Shown one piece after another: positions 9,880-19,443 of a DNA stretch of 64,000 nt. Where the stretch lies: contig CAMDTN010000006.1 of the NCBI GenBank assembly GCA_945907755.1, positions 1 to 64,000 on the forward strand. The letters run 5' to 3'. Every line of letters starts with the position of its first letter. The first letter of the stretch is position 1. Origin of the DNA: Singulisphaera sp. GP187. Its GTDB lineage: Bacteria > Planctomycetota > GCA-002687715. Below the pieces are notes generated by a model. That model saw only the letters and a program-made list of their open reading frames with translations, did not search any database and was not told the origin of the DNA. The translations under genes were made by a program, and so were the position numbers.

Positions 9880-11544
9880 TCACTCCTTCGCTTGCGGACC
9901 GTTTTCACTCTTGTGCACCACCGTGCCATCGAAGGCACTTATGAGTTTCATTGCACCCGGATCGCGATCCGGAGCTTGTTGGGTCGCATTGTTGGACTGC
10001 TGAGCCGCTCCGGTTTCAAAGCGCAGCGCCAGCACTGTGCCAAACACATTCACGAACGACTCTCCCAACACTTCGCGCTGCGCCTTCTCTTCGAGGTTCT
10101 TGCGCGCGAAATCGGAACGCAGTCGAATCAGCAGCGTGCCCTGTTGCAGCGATACCACCTCGGAACCTTCCAGATGGCCTGCGAGACGCTTCTTTTGGTC
10201 TCCCAGCAAGCTCAAGAATTTCGGCCAACCGGCCTGCAATGCTTCGAGGGTCAAAGCACCGGCCTGCACCATCGCAGCAGGCGCAGCAACGGGCGTCGGC
10301 GCAGCAACGGGCGCAGGCGCTGGAATCTGAGCGCGGGGTGGCGCTGGTGGCGCAATTGGCGCGGGTGGCACACGACGCTCGAAAGTGCGCGCAGGCACAG
10401 CGCCCGCTGGGGCACCACTAGGTGGCGCATTGCCGAGCAGCGACCTCATTTCGTCCAAGCTCAGCAACGCACTGCTGTGCAGCACTTTGAGCAAGGCCAA
10501 TTCCAGTTGGATGCGCGCCATGCCTGCGAGGCGGCTCTCGCGGCGCGCGTTCAACAGCAAGCGCATGGCCAGCATCAAGCGTTGCAACGGCCACGCCTGC
10601 AACAGCGCAGTGGCGAGTTCTGCTTGCGCACCGACGGCCTGATCTGCTTCGGTGGCAGACGCCACCATGGCGGCGCGCAGGATTTCGACCAAATCGTCGA
10701 GCAGCTCTTCTGCATCGCGGCCGCGTTCCAAGGCGCGGTCCAGCCCATGCAACAGCCCGCCCGCATCGCCTGCGATGAGTGGCTGCACGATGGCAGCGCA
10801 AATCTCGCGTCCAGACAGGCCGAGGGCGCGGGCCACTCCATCCGCGGTGATGGATTCGCCACCGTAAGCCACCGACTGTTCCAACAACGACAATGCGTCG
10901 CGCAGCCCGCCTTCGCACTTGGCTGCCAGCATTTGCAGCGCCGCGGGTTCCGCACTGAGGTTTTCTTGCGTGCAGATGTACTGCAGCCGCGCCACGATGG
11001 CCGGTGCGGGGATGCGCATAAAGTCGAAGCGTTGACAGCGCGAAGTGATGGTCTCGGGCACCGCTGATGCCTCAGTGGTAGCGAACAAAAACTTCACATG
11101 AGACGGCGGTTCCTCCAGAGTCTTCAACAGCGCGTTGAAGGCCTGAATGGTGAGCATGTGCACTTCGTCGATGATGTAAAGCTTGAAGCGCGCGCGAGCC
11201 GGTGCGTAACCAGCGTTGTCGCGAATTTGGCGAATCTCATCGATGCCGCGGTTGCTGGCACCGTCGATTTCGATGACATCGATGTCATCACCTGAAGCAA
11301 TGGCCTTGCAGATGTCGCATTCGGCGCAGGGTTCGCCTTCGCTGGAGTTCGGGCACTGCAACGCTTTGGCGAAGATGCGCGCAGTGCTCGTCTTGCCGGT
11401 ACCGCGGCTGCCGCAAAAAAGAAATGCATTGGCCAGACGCCCGCTCTTCACTGCGTTGCGCAGCGTGGTGGCCACTGTTTCTTGGCCCACAAGGTCCGCG
11501 AAGCGACGCGGACGGTACTTGAGTGCCAAAGGTTCGTAGCTCAC
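9880..11544 (-). CDS. dnaX: DNA polymerase III subunit gamma/tau
   Basis: Clamp-loader ATPase. It has 554 residues. The N-terminus is YEPLALKYRPRRFADLVGQ, Walker A GSRGTGKT is at 45-52, zinc ligands are Cys64, Cys73, Cys76 and Cys79, Walker B/DEAH-like DEVH is at 126-129, and the SRC sensor is near residue 170. A Pro/Ala-rich linker (~375-425) leads to a tau-like C-terminal domain. No A-rich slippery site for a gamma frameshift was obvious. An SRP RNA gene lies immediately upstream on the same strand. Confidence 0.97.
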   Translation of the reverse strand: MSYEPLALKYRPRRFADLVGQETVATTLRNAVKSGRLANAFLFCGSRGTGKTSTARIFAKALQCPNSSEGEPCAECDICKAIASGDDIDVIEIDGASNRGIDEIRQIRDNAGYAPARARFKLYIIDEVHMLTIQAFNALLKTLEEPPSHVKFLFATTEASAVPETITSRCQRFDFMRIPAPAIVARLQYICTQENLSAEPAALQMLAAKCEGGLRDALSLLEQSVAYGGESITADGVARALGLSGREICAAIVQPLIAGDAGGLLHGLDRALERGRDAEELLDDLVEILRAAMVASATEADQAVGAQAELATALLQAWPLQRLMLAMRLLLNARRESRLAGMARIQLELALLKVLHSSALLSLDEMRSLLGNAPPSGAPAGAVPARTFERRVPPAPIAPPAPPRAQIPAPAPVAAPTPVAAPAAMVQAGALTLEALQAGWPKFLSLLGDQKKRLAGHLEGSEVVSLQQGTLLIRLRSDFARKNLEEKAQREVLGESFVNVFGTVLALRFETGAAQQSNNATQQAPDRDPGAMKLISAFDGTVVHKSENGPQAKE

Positions 11545-11574
11545 AGCGTTCCTCGTTGGCCGCTCCCTGCCGAG

Positions 11575-11715
11575 CGGAGGCCTCGAACCACCGTCCGGTC
11601 ATGCTGCTCCACGACACACGGGCAGATCCGCGGGAGGCTGCTCCATTCCTGGTCTGACCTGATTTGCGGTTGCCCGTTGCATGGGACACGACCGGGCGGT
11701 GGTTCCGGGCCTCCG
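11575..11715 (-). ncRNA. ffs: Signal recognition particle (4.5S-type) RNA
   Basis: RNA scaffold of the SRP that binds Ffh. On the minus strand the SRP domain is at 11636-11659: GGTCAGACC, an A-T-closed GGAA tetraloop, then GGAGCAGCC, matching the universal GGUCAG...GGAA...AGCAGCC core. Outer stems are complementary: GGAGGCC/GGCCTCC at the ends, CGGAACCACCG with CGGTGGTTCG (one bulge), and CGGGCA/TGCCCG near the core. The stems fold about 140 nt into a single long hairpin. It ends 30 bases before the dnaX start, a common bacterial neighbourhood. The exact ends are inferred from pairing. Confidence 0.85.
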
Positions 11716-11721
11716 ACGGCA

Positions 11722-11754
11722 CGGATGGCGCAGCGAGTCTATGCGCGCCATCCG
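11722..11754. other. Perfect 10 bp inverted repeat between SRP RNA and tRNA-Ser promoter
   Basis: CGGATGGCGC and GCGCCATCCG flank a 13-base loop. On the minus strand it lies just 5' of the SRP RNA, so it could be an extra 5' helix of that RNA or a separate element. On the plus strand it precedes the tRNA-Ser promoter. Function not determined. Confidence 0.4.
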
Positions 11755-11775
11755 ACCTCATAAAGTCCGCCCGCG

Positions 11776-11804
11776 TTGATGGAGTGCGTTGGCAGGCATA
11801 GAAT
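11776..11804 (+). promoter_or_regulatory. Sigma-70-type promoter of tRNA-Ser(CGA)
   Basis: A -35 box TTGATG (11776-11781) and a -10 box TAGAAT (11799-11804) are separated by exactly 17 bases. The -10 ends 11 bases before the mature tRNA 5' end at 11816, so the leader would be only about five bases. The same -10 hexamer precedes tRNA-Arg at 41086-41091. Confidence 0.7.
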
Positions 11805-11815
11805 CGCGCCCTCCC

Positions 11816-11902
11816 GGAGAGGTGCCGGAGTGGTCGAACGGGCCGGTTTCGAAAACCGGTATACCCTCACGGGTATCCAGGGTTCGAATCCCTGCCTCTC
11901 CG
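11816..11902 (+). tRNA. tRNA-Ser (anticodon CGA)
   Basis: 87 nt with a long variable arm (TATACCCTCACGGGTAT), as in class II tRNA-Ser. Acceptor stem GGAGAGG/CCTCTCC, discriminator G, T loop GGTTCGAATCC. The anticodon stem CCGGT/ACCGG encloses TTCGAAA, giving CGA, which reads UCG. The 3' CCA is not encoded. Confidence 0.95.
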
Positions 11903-11910
11903 TTCAAACC

Positions 11911-11927
11911 TTGGCGGCTAGCGCCAA
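11911..11927 (+). other. Small hairpin between the two tRNA-Ser genes
   Basis: TTGGCG and CGCCAA pair around a five-base loop, followed by AGTTT. It lies in the 44 bp spacer between the tRNAs and could be a processing signal for a two-tRNA transcript or a weak terminator. Confidence 0.4.
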
Positions 11928-11946
11928 AGTTTCGTGAGATGACCCG

Positions 11947-12033
11947 GGAGAGGTGTCCGAGTGGCTTAAGGAGCACGCTTGGAAAGCGTGTATACGGGAA
12001 ACCGTATCGAGGGTTCGAATCCCTCCCTCTCCG
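11947..12033 (+). tRNA. tRNA-Ser (anticodon GGA)
   Basis: 87 nt class II tRNA. Acceptor GGAGAGG/CCTCTCC, anticodon stem CACGC/GCGTG around TTGGAAA giving GGA (reads UCC/UCU), long variable arm, T loop GGTTCGAATCC, discriminator G, no encoded CCA. It has no obvious promoter of its own and is probably co-transcribed with the preceding tRNA-Ser. Confidence 0.95.
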
Positions 12034-12083
12034 CTCTGTGGGGAGCGGGTCGTGCGCTGACGCATGGCCCGCTCTTCATTTTT

Positions 12084-13073
12084 ATGCCCCCAACCTTCCG
12101 CGTAGATGCCGCTCGTGCCCGCGCCCTTGCAGGCGTGTTAGCGGCGGTGCAACTGCGCGACGAATGGTTTTTTCCAAGGGCACGCAGCTTTAGCGGCCGG
12201 CTTTATGAGGCCGAATTCGTGTTGGCGTGGGTTGGCATCTGCCACCGCACCCAAGGGCTTCACGCACAAGTGGATGGCCAACTGTTGCACGGCAGCGATG
12301 CGCTCGCACACCGTCTGCGCGAAGTGCTGGACGAAGACCCTACGCGCTTCAGTGCCGAAGGTATGGCCGCGCTGCGTGCCACCGAGTTGTCAGGATGGTT
12401 CCGCGGACAACCTGCGCCCCTGACACGCGTCGACCAACGCTGCGCGCTGCTCAATGACTTGGGGCACTGGCTGCAACGGGAATGCGGCGGCCACTTGGCC
12501 GGGGCTATCACCGCAGCGAAGGGCCGTCTCGCTGGCAACCGAGGCCTGTTCGCTCGCTTGGCGCGCACCCAGGCCTACCGCGATCCCGTGCGCAAGAAAA
12601 CACAATTGCTACTGCAAACTCTGCGCGCCATGAAACTGTTCGAGCCCGCTGATTGCGAACATCTGACCTTGCCCATCGACAACCACATCGTGCGCGTGTT
12701 CTTGCGCACCGGTGTCTTGCAGCCAACGAATGAGCGAGCACACGAGCTGGCCTCAGGCGCAGCTTGCACCGCTGCGGAAGACTTGCTGCTACGCACTGCG
12801 GCCCTGCGCGCATCGAAGCCCATGGCCACGGTGGCACTCCTCGGCGTGCTGGACCCGCTGCTCTGGATGGTGGGTCGCAACTGTTGTCGCGCCGATCGCG
12901 CAGCGGTGTGTTCGCAGCAACAGGCACCGTGCCCTCATGAAACGGCGTGCAGCTTGCGGGCTGCCACAGGCTTGGACTGTGGGCTCCAGTGCCCGCTGCA
13001 AAGTGTCTGCGCCAGCGGAGGCGGTGGCGCCGATGCGCTGCTCGAACCGCAGCACGACACCGACCTCTACTGA
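12084..13073 (+). CDS. Cysteine-rich HhH-GPD-like protein of unknown function
   Basis: 329 residues; not confidently assigned. The segment [17 protein letters not shown] near residue 196 resembles the VDTHVxRVxxRLG signature that carries the catalytic Asp of endonuclease III/HhH-GPD glycosylases. After ~270 the C-terminus holds eight cysteines in about 45 residues, ending [11 protein letters not shown], suggesting an iron-sulfur or zinc site; the spacing is not the CX6CX2CX5C of MutY/Nth. The start at MPPTFRVDA lies 50 bases beyond the second tRNA-Ser; the longer open frame runs through that tRNA and is rejected. It could be a divergent glycosylase-fold protein or a nucleoside/tRNA-related enzyme. 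Confidence 0.7.
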   Translation: MPPTFRVDAARARALAGVLAAVQLRDEWFFPRARSFSGRLYEAEFVLAWVGICHRTQGLHAQVDGQLLHGSDALAHRLREVLDEDPTRFSAEGMAALRATELSGWFRGQPAPLTRVDQRCALLNDLGHWLQRECGGHLAGAITAAKGRLAGNRGLFARLARTQAYRDPVRKKTQLLLQTLRAMKLFEPADCEHLTLPIDNHIVRVFLRTGVLQPTNERAHELASGAACTAAEDLLLRTAALRASKPMATVALLGVLDPLLWMVGRNCCRADRAAVCSQQQAPCPHETACSLRAATGLDCGLQCPLQSVCASGGGGADALLEPQHDTDLY

Positions 13074-13110
13074 GCCCGCGCAACTGCGCTCAAGGGCGGT
13101 CCCCAAAAAA

Positions 13111-13587
13111 TCACTCGTCCGCTGCTGCGGCGCGGCGCTTGCGAAAAAACTCGCGCAAGACTTCAGAACATTCTTCTGCCAACACGCCGGGTTCAGGCAC
13201 AACGCGGTGGTTCAGGCGCTCGTTGCGCGTGATGTCCAGCACCGAACCACAGGCCCCGGCTTTGGGGTCGCTGGATGCATACACCAAGCGCGGAATGCGC
13301 GCGAGCACGATGGCACCAGCGCACATGGTGCACGGTTCTAAAGTGACATACAGCGTGCATTCCAGCAGGCGCCAACTTTCCAATTCGCTGGCGGCAGCAG
13401 TGATGGCGATCATTTCTGCATGAGCGGTCGGGTCGTGCAAGGTTTCACGTTGATTGTGCCCACGGCCGATGATGCGCCCTTTGTGCACGATGATGGCACC
13501 CACGGGCACCTCACCCGCTGCGCCCGCGGCTTCGGCCTCGCGCAGCGCTTTGCGCATCCACACTTCGTCTTCGGTGGGCGTCGTCAT
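13111..13587 (-). CDS. tadA: tRNA-specific adenosine deaminase TadA
   Basis: Deaminates A34 to inosine in tRNA-Arg(ACG). It has 158 residues. The deaminase zinc site is complete: His56 and catalytic Glu58 in HAEMIAI, and Cys86 and Cys89 in [10 protein letters not shown]. The substrate tRNA-Arg(ACG) is encoded in this window at 41001-41074. Its ATG overlaps the stop of the upstream mechanosensitive channel gene (ATGA), so the two are coupled. Confidence 0.94.
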   Translation of the reverse strand: MTTPTEDEVWMRKALREAEAAGAAGEVPVGAIIVHKGRIIGRGHNQRETLHDPTAHAEMIAITAAASELESWRLLECTLYVTLEPCTMCAGAIVLARIPRLVYASSDPKAGACGSVLDITRNERLNHRVVPEPGVLAEECSEVLREFFRKRRAAAADE

Positions 13588-16500
13588 GCAGCACCACCTG
13601 CACCGCCACCGCGCACGCGCACTTCCATTTGTGGGAACGGAATCTCGATGGCATTGGCTTGGAACGCGCGTAGCAGTGCTTCGCGCACATCGGCTTGCAG
13701 GCGCACTCTGTTCTCGGACACCGCCACCCAGAACCACACCTCCAGCACTACGGCGGACTCTGCCGCGTCAATTACCACAACTTCCGGCGCCGGGCGCGGC
13801 TTCACGCCAGGCAGCGTGGCCAACACATCTTGGGCCAGTTTCCGCGCCACCGCGATGTTGGTGGTGTAGCTGACCCCAAAGCGCACGCGCATGCGCAACG
13901 ATTCACCATCGGCCACGCGTTCGCTGATGATTTCGCTGACCAGTGCTTGGTTCGGCACAATCACAGTAGCGTTATCCAGTGTGCGGATGGTGGTCGAACG
14001 CAGGGTGATTTCTTCCACCGTGCCGCTGACTGCGCCAATGGTCACATGGTCGCCCACGCGCACTGGCCGCTGCACTAACAGCACCAACCCTGCCACCGAA
14101 CCGCGAACGAGATCTTGCAAACCGAAACCGATGCCCACGGAGAGCGCCGTCAGGGCCCAAGCAATCTGGTTGCCTTCGACATCGAAGCTGCGCAACACAA
14201 TGACAGCGAGGGCTGCCACCAAACCGTAAGTGCACAGCGTGGCCACGGCGTACTGCACGCCAGCGCTGATATGCGTGCGCGGCAACAGCACAAAGCGCAG
14301 CAACCGTGACAAGTGGCGCAACAGCATCACGCCCAACACTGCGGCCAGCAGCCCGCGCCAGATACTGTCGGCCAACTGCCAGCCAGAGCCCTCTAACACC
14401 TGCTCGGGCACTGCTGCTTCCAATGCTTGCGCGCCCAAACGCCACAGCAGCACAACCGCCGGCCCAAACACCAGCAAACGCACGCCGCCACGCAGGGCCA
14501 CATCGGCAGCATGCCGTGCGGACGCTTGCGTCCATGATGCTTCTGCGTCGAAAGCATCGCGTTGCACAGGCGCTGTGCGCAACCCACGCAAGAATCGCGC
14601 AAAAGCCAAGTAATACACACTCAGCGCGGAGGCCAAAATGAGTCCAACTTCCAAGGTCGCATTGCGCAATTCGCGAGCTGCGGCTTCGTAGCGCAGCATT
14701 TCCAGCGCTAACAGCGCCAACACCGCGAGGACCACCAGCGGCCAGCCCACCGCCAAACCGCTGCGCACAGAATCTGCTTGCGTGCCTTGCACGCGCATCC
14801 AACCCACCATCAGTGAGGGACGCAGCACACCAAACAGCAACAACGCCAGAAATGCGAGGCTGAAAGCAAACCACCACAGATCCAGAAAGCCAGGATTGCG
14901 CACCCCATAGCCGCCTTCAGCGAACAGCAGGCCCAAAGGCACGAACAACAAGGACAGCCACAGCAGACGATTCGCTGTGGTCTGCAACGCGCCCGCCGCC
15001 GCATCGTCGATGCGCAGCACGCGCCCTGTGGTGGATTCTCGCGCCAAGAGCAGTGCATTCGTCGTACGCAAGCCTTGCCAGCAGAACGGAGTCAACAGCA
15101 GCACTGCAGTGAAGCCAGCGAAGGGGCTCTTGCCCTGCACCCAGCACACCGCACACCAACCCACTGCCAACAAGAACACCGCGTTGGTGCGCCGAATAAA
15201 TGTTGCCATCAAGCGCCACAGCCTGCCGCTGTCGCCGTGTTGGTGCGCCTCCATCCAAGAGAAGGTGGCTGGCAGGCGGTTCCGAATCAGCGCAGCGCCC
15301 AAGAGCATGACCACCGTGGCGGCAATCGCCAGAATGGTGCTGCGCAAGTTCGCTGGATCCCGCGCCGAATCCCAGAAACTGGTTGCTTCCTCTGTCAGGC
15401 CGCCCACCAAGAAACCGCCCAAGCCCGAAGCGTCATTCCACGCTTGGCGCACAGGCTCGAAGCCAAGCGTGCCGCCGCGGCGCGTCCACAACAGTCGCGT
15501 GCGCAGATGACGCAGGTTCCGTGTGGCCTCGGCCTCAAGTTCATGAGCTGTTTCGCGAGCGCTGCCGATATTCGCCTCAAGTTTGTCGGCAACCTTGAGT
15601 TCCGCACTCAGTGCGGCGAGGAGCTCTGCGTTGCCAGCAGCGGTGGCGCCAGTTGCGCCTCGAGGTGTGGCGGCGCGTAGCTGCTCCAATTCCCGTTCAC
15701 GCAGGCCGGTGACACGCGCGAGGCTCTCTGCGCGTTCGCCAAGTGTGCTGAGCGAAGCCGACACCGCATCAAGCTCTGTAGCACCGCGATCTGTCAGCGC
15801 CTGCATGGCTTCATAATCTGCAGGCAGGGAGCCGCTGTCCCCTCCCTGCACCGCCTTAACGCGCTGCGACAACGCTTGAATCGACAAGCTGAGCGTGCCC
15901 ATCACACCGGTTTCTGCAAGCTCTTGCTGCCCGGTGGCCAAGGTGCGTTCCAGCCCGAGCTGCTCCTTGCGCACTTCCAGCACGCGCAACGCCAGGGCCT
16001 TGGTTGGGTCGGTGGCCGCAGCGGCGCGCAACGCATCAGCAGCGGTTCCGAGAGCAGTGTCCTCCGCCTGCAAACATGAAAGTTGCTCGGTCTCGATGGC
16101 TGTGAGGCGCGCCGCCAATGCAGTTTTTCGCGCCTCGGATTCATCTTGTTGCAGTTGCGCCAACTCGACTTCCATGGCGCGCACTTCGACCACGGCTTCA
16201 TCTTGTTGCCGCAGTACGATAGTGAGACGCGACGAATCCAACTCTCCTGCGTATTGGCGTTCCCGTGGCAGCCACAGCATTGCGCCGGTTTCGCCACTGG
16301 CTTCAGCCGCCGTAGTCGCGCGTTCTAAAGCGGGTTGTGACGCGCGCGCCACCGCAAGCTGCGTGCGCATGCCTTCGGCGCGGTCCATGCGCCCCGTCAT
16401 GGCTTGGACCAGCGTGGCCACGCGCTCGCGACGCGCACCGGTATCGTCGCCTGCGGCTGTCATCAACGCCTGCAAAGCGATCACTTCCCCAGCCGCCTCG

Positions 16501-16988
16501 TGGCGCCTAATGGAAAGCGCGTCGGGATCCATGCCTGCAAATGCCTGGTTCGCGGCGGCGGTGAATTCGCGCACGCGGTTTTGCTGGGCGTCTAACGCAG
16601 CGCGCTGCAGGCGCACAGCATCGCGCGCTTCGCCGATTTGCACATCCAGTGTGGAGCGCCGTTCGGGCAGGCGCTGCGCTTCGTCCAAGACACGCTCGAT
16701 GTCCAAAAGGCTGCCGCGCTGATGCTCCAGCACCTGCACCAACGCGTGCAGCGTGCTCTGGTCGCTGGTGCCCCCCGCCAGCAAGAAAGTGACGCGCCTT
16801 GTCGCCGCCTGCACAGCGACAAGTGCATCCCGCGCCTGTTGCGCCGTGTTCACACTGCGGATGCGTTGTGCAACTTGGGTTTCCAGCCAGCCTTCAGCGC
16901 CGACAGCGGGCGTATCTTGACCCCGCAGCGCTATGGACAGCGCACAGAGCAAGACAAAAACAGCGGGACGGACGGGCAATCTGCGCAT
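13584..16988 (-). CDS. Large MscS-family mechanosensitive channel (MscK/MscM type)
   Basis: Tension-gated channel for osmotic down-shock. It has 1134 residues: signal peptide 1-~23 (ending LRGQ), a long periplasmic helical/coiled-coil region to ~470, about ten membrane helices (~520-960), then the MscS pore and beta domain. The pore region reads [16 protein letters not shown]; after it come [28 protein letters not shown] and [11 protein letters not shown], hallmarks of the MscS fold. The C-terminus ends in a Gly/Ala tail. The start is [11 protein letters not shown] because it gives a clean signal peptide; the open frame extends further upstream without similarity. Confidence 0.9.
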   Translation of the reverse strand: MRRLPVRPAVFVLLCALSIALRGQDTPAVGAEGWLETQVAQRIRSVNTAQQARDALVAVQAATRRVTFLLAGGTSDQSTLHALVQVLEHQRGSLLDIERVLDEAQRLPERRSTLDVQIGEARDAVRLQRAALDAQQNRVREFTAAANQAFAGMDPDALSIRRHEAAGEVIALQALMTAAGDDTGARRERVATLVQAMTGRMDRAEGMRTQLAVARASQPALERATTAAEASGETGAMLWLPRERQYAGELDSSRLTIVLRQQDEAVVEVRAMEVELAQLQQDESEARKTALAARLTAIETEQLSCLQAEDTALGTAADALRAAAATDPTKALALRVLEVRKEQLGLERTLATGQQELAETGVMGTLSLSIQALSQRVKAVQGGDSGSLPADYEAMQALTDRGATELDAVSASLSTLGERAESLARVTGLRERELEQLRAATPRGATGATAAGNAELLAALSAELKVADKLEANIGSARETAHELEAEATRNLRHLRTRLLWTRRGGTLGFEPVRQAWNDASGLGGFLVGGLTEEATSFWDSARDPANLRSTILAIAATVVMLLGAALIRNRLPATFSWMEAHQHGDSGRLWRLMATFIRRTNAVFLLAVGWCAVCWVQGKSPFAGFTAVLLLTPFCWQGLRTTNALLLARESTTGRVLRIDDAAAGALQTTANRLLWLSLLFVPLGLLFAEGGYGVRNPGFLDLWWFAFSLAFLALLLFGVLRPSLMVGWMRVQGTQADSVRSGLAVGWPLVVLAVLALLALEMLRYEAAARELRNATLEVGLILASALSVYYLAFARFLRGLRTAPVQRDAFDAEASWTQASARHAADVALRGGVRLLVFGPAVVLLWRLGAQALEAAVPEQVLEGSGWQLADSIWRGLLAAVLGVMLLRHLSRLLRFVLLPRTHISAGVQYAVATLCTYGLVAALAVIVLRSFDVEGNQIAWALTALSVGIGFGLQDLVRGSVAGLVLLVQRPVRVGDHVTIGAVSGTVEEITLRSTTIRTLDNATVIVPNQALVSEIISERVADGESLRMRVRFGVSYTTNIAVARKLAQDVLATLPGVKPRPAPEVVVIDAAESAVVLEVWFWVAVSENRVRLQADVREALLRAFQANAIEIPFPQMEVRVRGGGAGGAA

Positions 16989-17051
16989 CGTGCTGCGCTC
17001 CGCGGCGCGAGGCGCGAATGGTAGCATCGACCACTCAAGGACGGCCTCTGG

Positions 17052-17300
17052 ATGCGCCAAGAACTCATCATCATCGCTGCAATTCTGCTGATCGGGGCTG
17101 GGGCGTTGGGACTCGAACATCTCTCCCCGGACTCCGTGCGCATCATCGCCATCGTTCTGTGTTTCATTCTGTTGGCCGCTTTCATCGCAGGCTATGTGGC
17201 GCGCGCCCGCCGCCGCGACCCTGTCGGCACTGATGCCGCGAATGGTGCGCACCAGGCCGCCGACCCAACCCCTACCGAGTCGTCCCCCGAGCAGTCTTAA
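17052..17300 (+). CDS. Small two-helix membrane protein
   Basis: 82 residues, family not recognised. Residues 5-20 (LIIIAAILLIGAGALG) and 29-49 (VRIIAIVLCFILLAAFIAGY) are hydrophobic helices joined by a short loop; the C-terminal 30 residues are hydrophilic with RARRR next to the second helix. AAGGA lies about ten bases upstream of the ATG. It is divergent from the MscS-type gene and 64 bp ahead of corA. Confidence 0.6.
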   Translation: MRQELIIIAAILLIGAGALGLEHLSPDSVRIIAIVLCFILLAAFIAGYVARARRRDPVGTDAANGAHQAADPTPTESSPEQS

Positions 17301-17364
17301 ATAGGTCGCTGGACCTATTGGGGAATCGGGCTCGCCGTTATCCTGCCGCCACTGGCTGAGCCTC

Positions 17365-18465
17365 ATGGGAATTGGATTCATCAAGCGTCGCGCGCAAGAT
17401 CTCGCTGCCGAGAAGACTTTGTCTCGTCCCGGCGACGCACCGGGCACTCTGTCTGTTGCTCCAGGAGCACCGCGACCGACTCTTCAGCTCATCGCATTCG
17501 GCCCGGAAGAGATGATCGAAAAGACCATCCTCGACCCAGAAGATGCACGCGAATACCTAAGCGTGTTTCCAGTGGTCTGGCTGAATGTTGAAGGCCTTGG
17601 CGACACCACGCTCATCGCTCGCATCGGCGAAGTCTTCGGCCTGCACCGCTTGGCGCTGGAAGATGTCACCGACAAGCACCAGCGCGCCAAGGTGGACTAC
17701 TACGCCGACCATCTGTTCTTCACTTCGCGCATGACCACCTTCAACTCGGTGCTGGAAACCGAGCAGCTCTCCATCTTCTTGGGCACGGGCTATGTTGTGA
17801 CATTCCAGGAGACGCCCGGCGATTGCTTCGACCCAGTGCGTGAACGCCTGCGCATGAAGCGCGGACGCCTGCGCTATTGCGGACCGGACTACTTGGCCTA
17901 CGCGCTGCTGGATGCGCTCGTCGACAATTACTTCCCGGTACTTGAACGCTACGGCGACCTCATCGAAGTCTTGGAAGACGAAGTGGTGTCGCGGCCCAGC
18001 CCTCGCCTCATCGGGCGCATCCACGAATTGAAGCGCGACCTGCACGCCATCCGGCGCGCCGTGTGGCCGCTGCGCGAAGCCATCAACGCCTTGCTGCGCG
18101 ACACATCCCCGCGCTTCGCCGAAGAGACGCGCCTCTACTTGCGCGACTGCTACGACCATGTGGTGCAGTTGCTGGAAATGTCGGAAGCCTATCGCGACGT
18201 GGCCACCTCGCTGATGGAGACATATCTCTCCAGCGTCAGTTGCCGCATGAACGAGATCATGAAGGTGTTGACAATCATCTCCACGATCTTCATTCCGTTG
18301 TCCTTCATCGCCAGTGTGTACGGCATGAATTTCAGAACTCTGCCTGAGCTGGAGTGGGAATGGGGCTACCCCTTCGCGCTGTTCTTGATGTCAGCCGTTG
18401 CTGGCGGTCTGCTTTTTTACTTCCGTCGCAGCGGCTGGCTTGGGGCTAAGGCCTCCAAGGGCTGA
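17365..18465 (+). CDS. corA: CorA-family magnesium/cobalt transporter
   Basis: Inner-membrane pentameric divalent-cation channel. It has 366 residues, the usual length. A large N-terminal cytoplasmic domain (WLNVEGLGD, HRLALEDV, ITDKHQRAKVDYY-like segment) leads to a long stalk helix and two C-terminal membrane helices; the first ends in the YGMNF selectivity motif (near 319), the second is at ~338-353. The C-terminus is basic. terC follows 9 bases later and is probably co-transcribed. Confidence 0.95.
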   Translation: MGIGFIKRRAQDLAAEKTLSRPGDAPGTLSVAPGAPRPTLQLIAFGPEEMIEKTILDPEDAREYLSVFPVVWLNVEGLGDTTLIARIGEVFGLHRLALEDVTDKHQRAKVDYYADHLFFTSRMTTFNSVLETEQLSIFLGTGYVVTFQETPGDCFDPVRERLRMKRGRLRYCGPDYLAYALLDALVDNYFPVLERYGDLIEVLEDEVVSRPSPRLIGRIHELKRDLHAIRRAVWPLREAINALLRDTSPRFAEETRLYLRDCYDHVVQLLEMSEAYRDVATSLMETYLSSVSCRMNEIMKVLTIISTIFIPLSFIASVYGMNFRTLPELEWEWGYPFALFLMSAVAGGLLFYFRRSGWLGAKASKG

Positions 18466-18474
18466 TCAGCCACC

Positions 18475-19443
18475 TTGCCGGACGCACTCCTTGTTTTCTG
18501 CGCAATCGTCGCCGGACTCCTGGCGCTTGACCTTGGCGTTTTTCATCGCAAGGCTCATCGCATCAGCATGTTGGAGGCGGGGGGCTGGACATTCTTCTGG
18601 ATCGCCTGCGCATTGCTTTTCAATGTGGGCGTTTGGGCGGCCTACGAGCACCATTGGTTTGGGCTCATGCCGCGACCAGATTTGGCGCACCATCCGAAGG
18701 ACGCGATGGATGCAGCACTCTGCTTCTTGACCGGCTACGGTTTCGAGAAGGCGCTCTCTCTCGACAACATCTTTGTCATCGCCGTACTGCTGCGTTTTTT
18801 CCGCATCCCTGAAGAGCACCGCCACAGGTTGCTGTTTTGGGGAATCATCGGCGCGCTGGTTCTGCGCGGCGCCTTCATCTACATCGGCACGGCGCTGATC
18901 GAGCAGTTCACTTGGATCTTTACCGTGATGGGTGTGGTGCTGGTGATCTCAGGCGTGAAACTGTTCTTCGCCGGCGAAGACGACGGCGACCCGGAACAAA
19001 GCCGCATTTATCGGTTTTTCAGGGGCCGCTTGCGCGTGTCCGATGGCGACCACGGCGCACGCTTCCTCGTGCGCAAGGGCGGCAAACTATTTGCCACACG
19101 CATGCTCGTGGCGCTAATGATGATCGAAGTGAGCGATGTGGTTTTCGCCATCGACTCCATCCCTGTCATCTTCGGCATCACTCTCGACCCATTCTTGGTG
19201 TTCAGCAGCAACATCTTCGCCATCCTTGGGCTGCGTTCATTGTTCTTCGTGCTTGAGCAAGCGCTGGTTCAGTTCAAACATTTGAAACGCGCCGTCACCG
19301 TCATCCTCGTGTTCATCGGGTTGAAGATGGCGCTGCACGAATATGTGCCACTGCCTACTTGGGTCTCGCTCACGGTATTGGGCGTCTGCGTGGCCACAGG
19401 CATCGCTTTATCGCTCAGGCGCCCGCCAGTCCGGAACCCCTAA
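18475..19443 (+). CDS. TerC/Alx-family integral membrane protein
   Basis: 322 residues with seven to nine membrane helices. It has the family features FEKALSLDNIFVIAVLL, LRGAFIYIGTALIEQF and IEVSDVVFAIDSIPVIFGIT, whose acidic residues in membrane helices are thought to handle metal ions (manganese efflux in characterised Alx/MntR-linked members). It probably starts with TTG nine bases after corA; no ATG gives the conserved N-terminal helix. Co-occurrence with CorA suggests metal homeostasis; the substrate is not shown by the sequence. Confidence 0.88.
   Translation: MPDALLVFCAIVAGLLALDLGVFHRKAHRISMLEAGGWTFFWIACALLFNVGVWAAYEHHWFGLMPRPDLAHHPKDAMDAALCFLTGYGFEKALSLDNIFVIAVLLRFFRIPEEHRHRLLFWGIIGALVLRGAFIYIGTALIEQFTWIFTVMGVVLVISGVKLFFAGEDDGDPEQSRIYRFFRGRLRVSDGDHGARFLVRKGGKLFATRMLVALMMIEVSDVVFAIDSIPVIFGITLDPFLVFSSNIFAILGLRSLFFVLEQALVQFKHLKRAVTVILVFIGLKMALHEYVPLPTWVSLTVLGVCVATGIALSLRRPPVRNP

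Noticed and set aside
11979-12083. N-terminal extension of the HhH-like gene back to an ATG at 11979
   Set aside because: That ATG lies inside the second tRNA-Ser, so the start at 12084 is used.
13584-17447. 1287-codon frame as the full MscS-type protein
   Set aside because: The first ~150 codons lack similarity and overlap the divergent small membrane gene; the start at 16988 gives a signal peptide.
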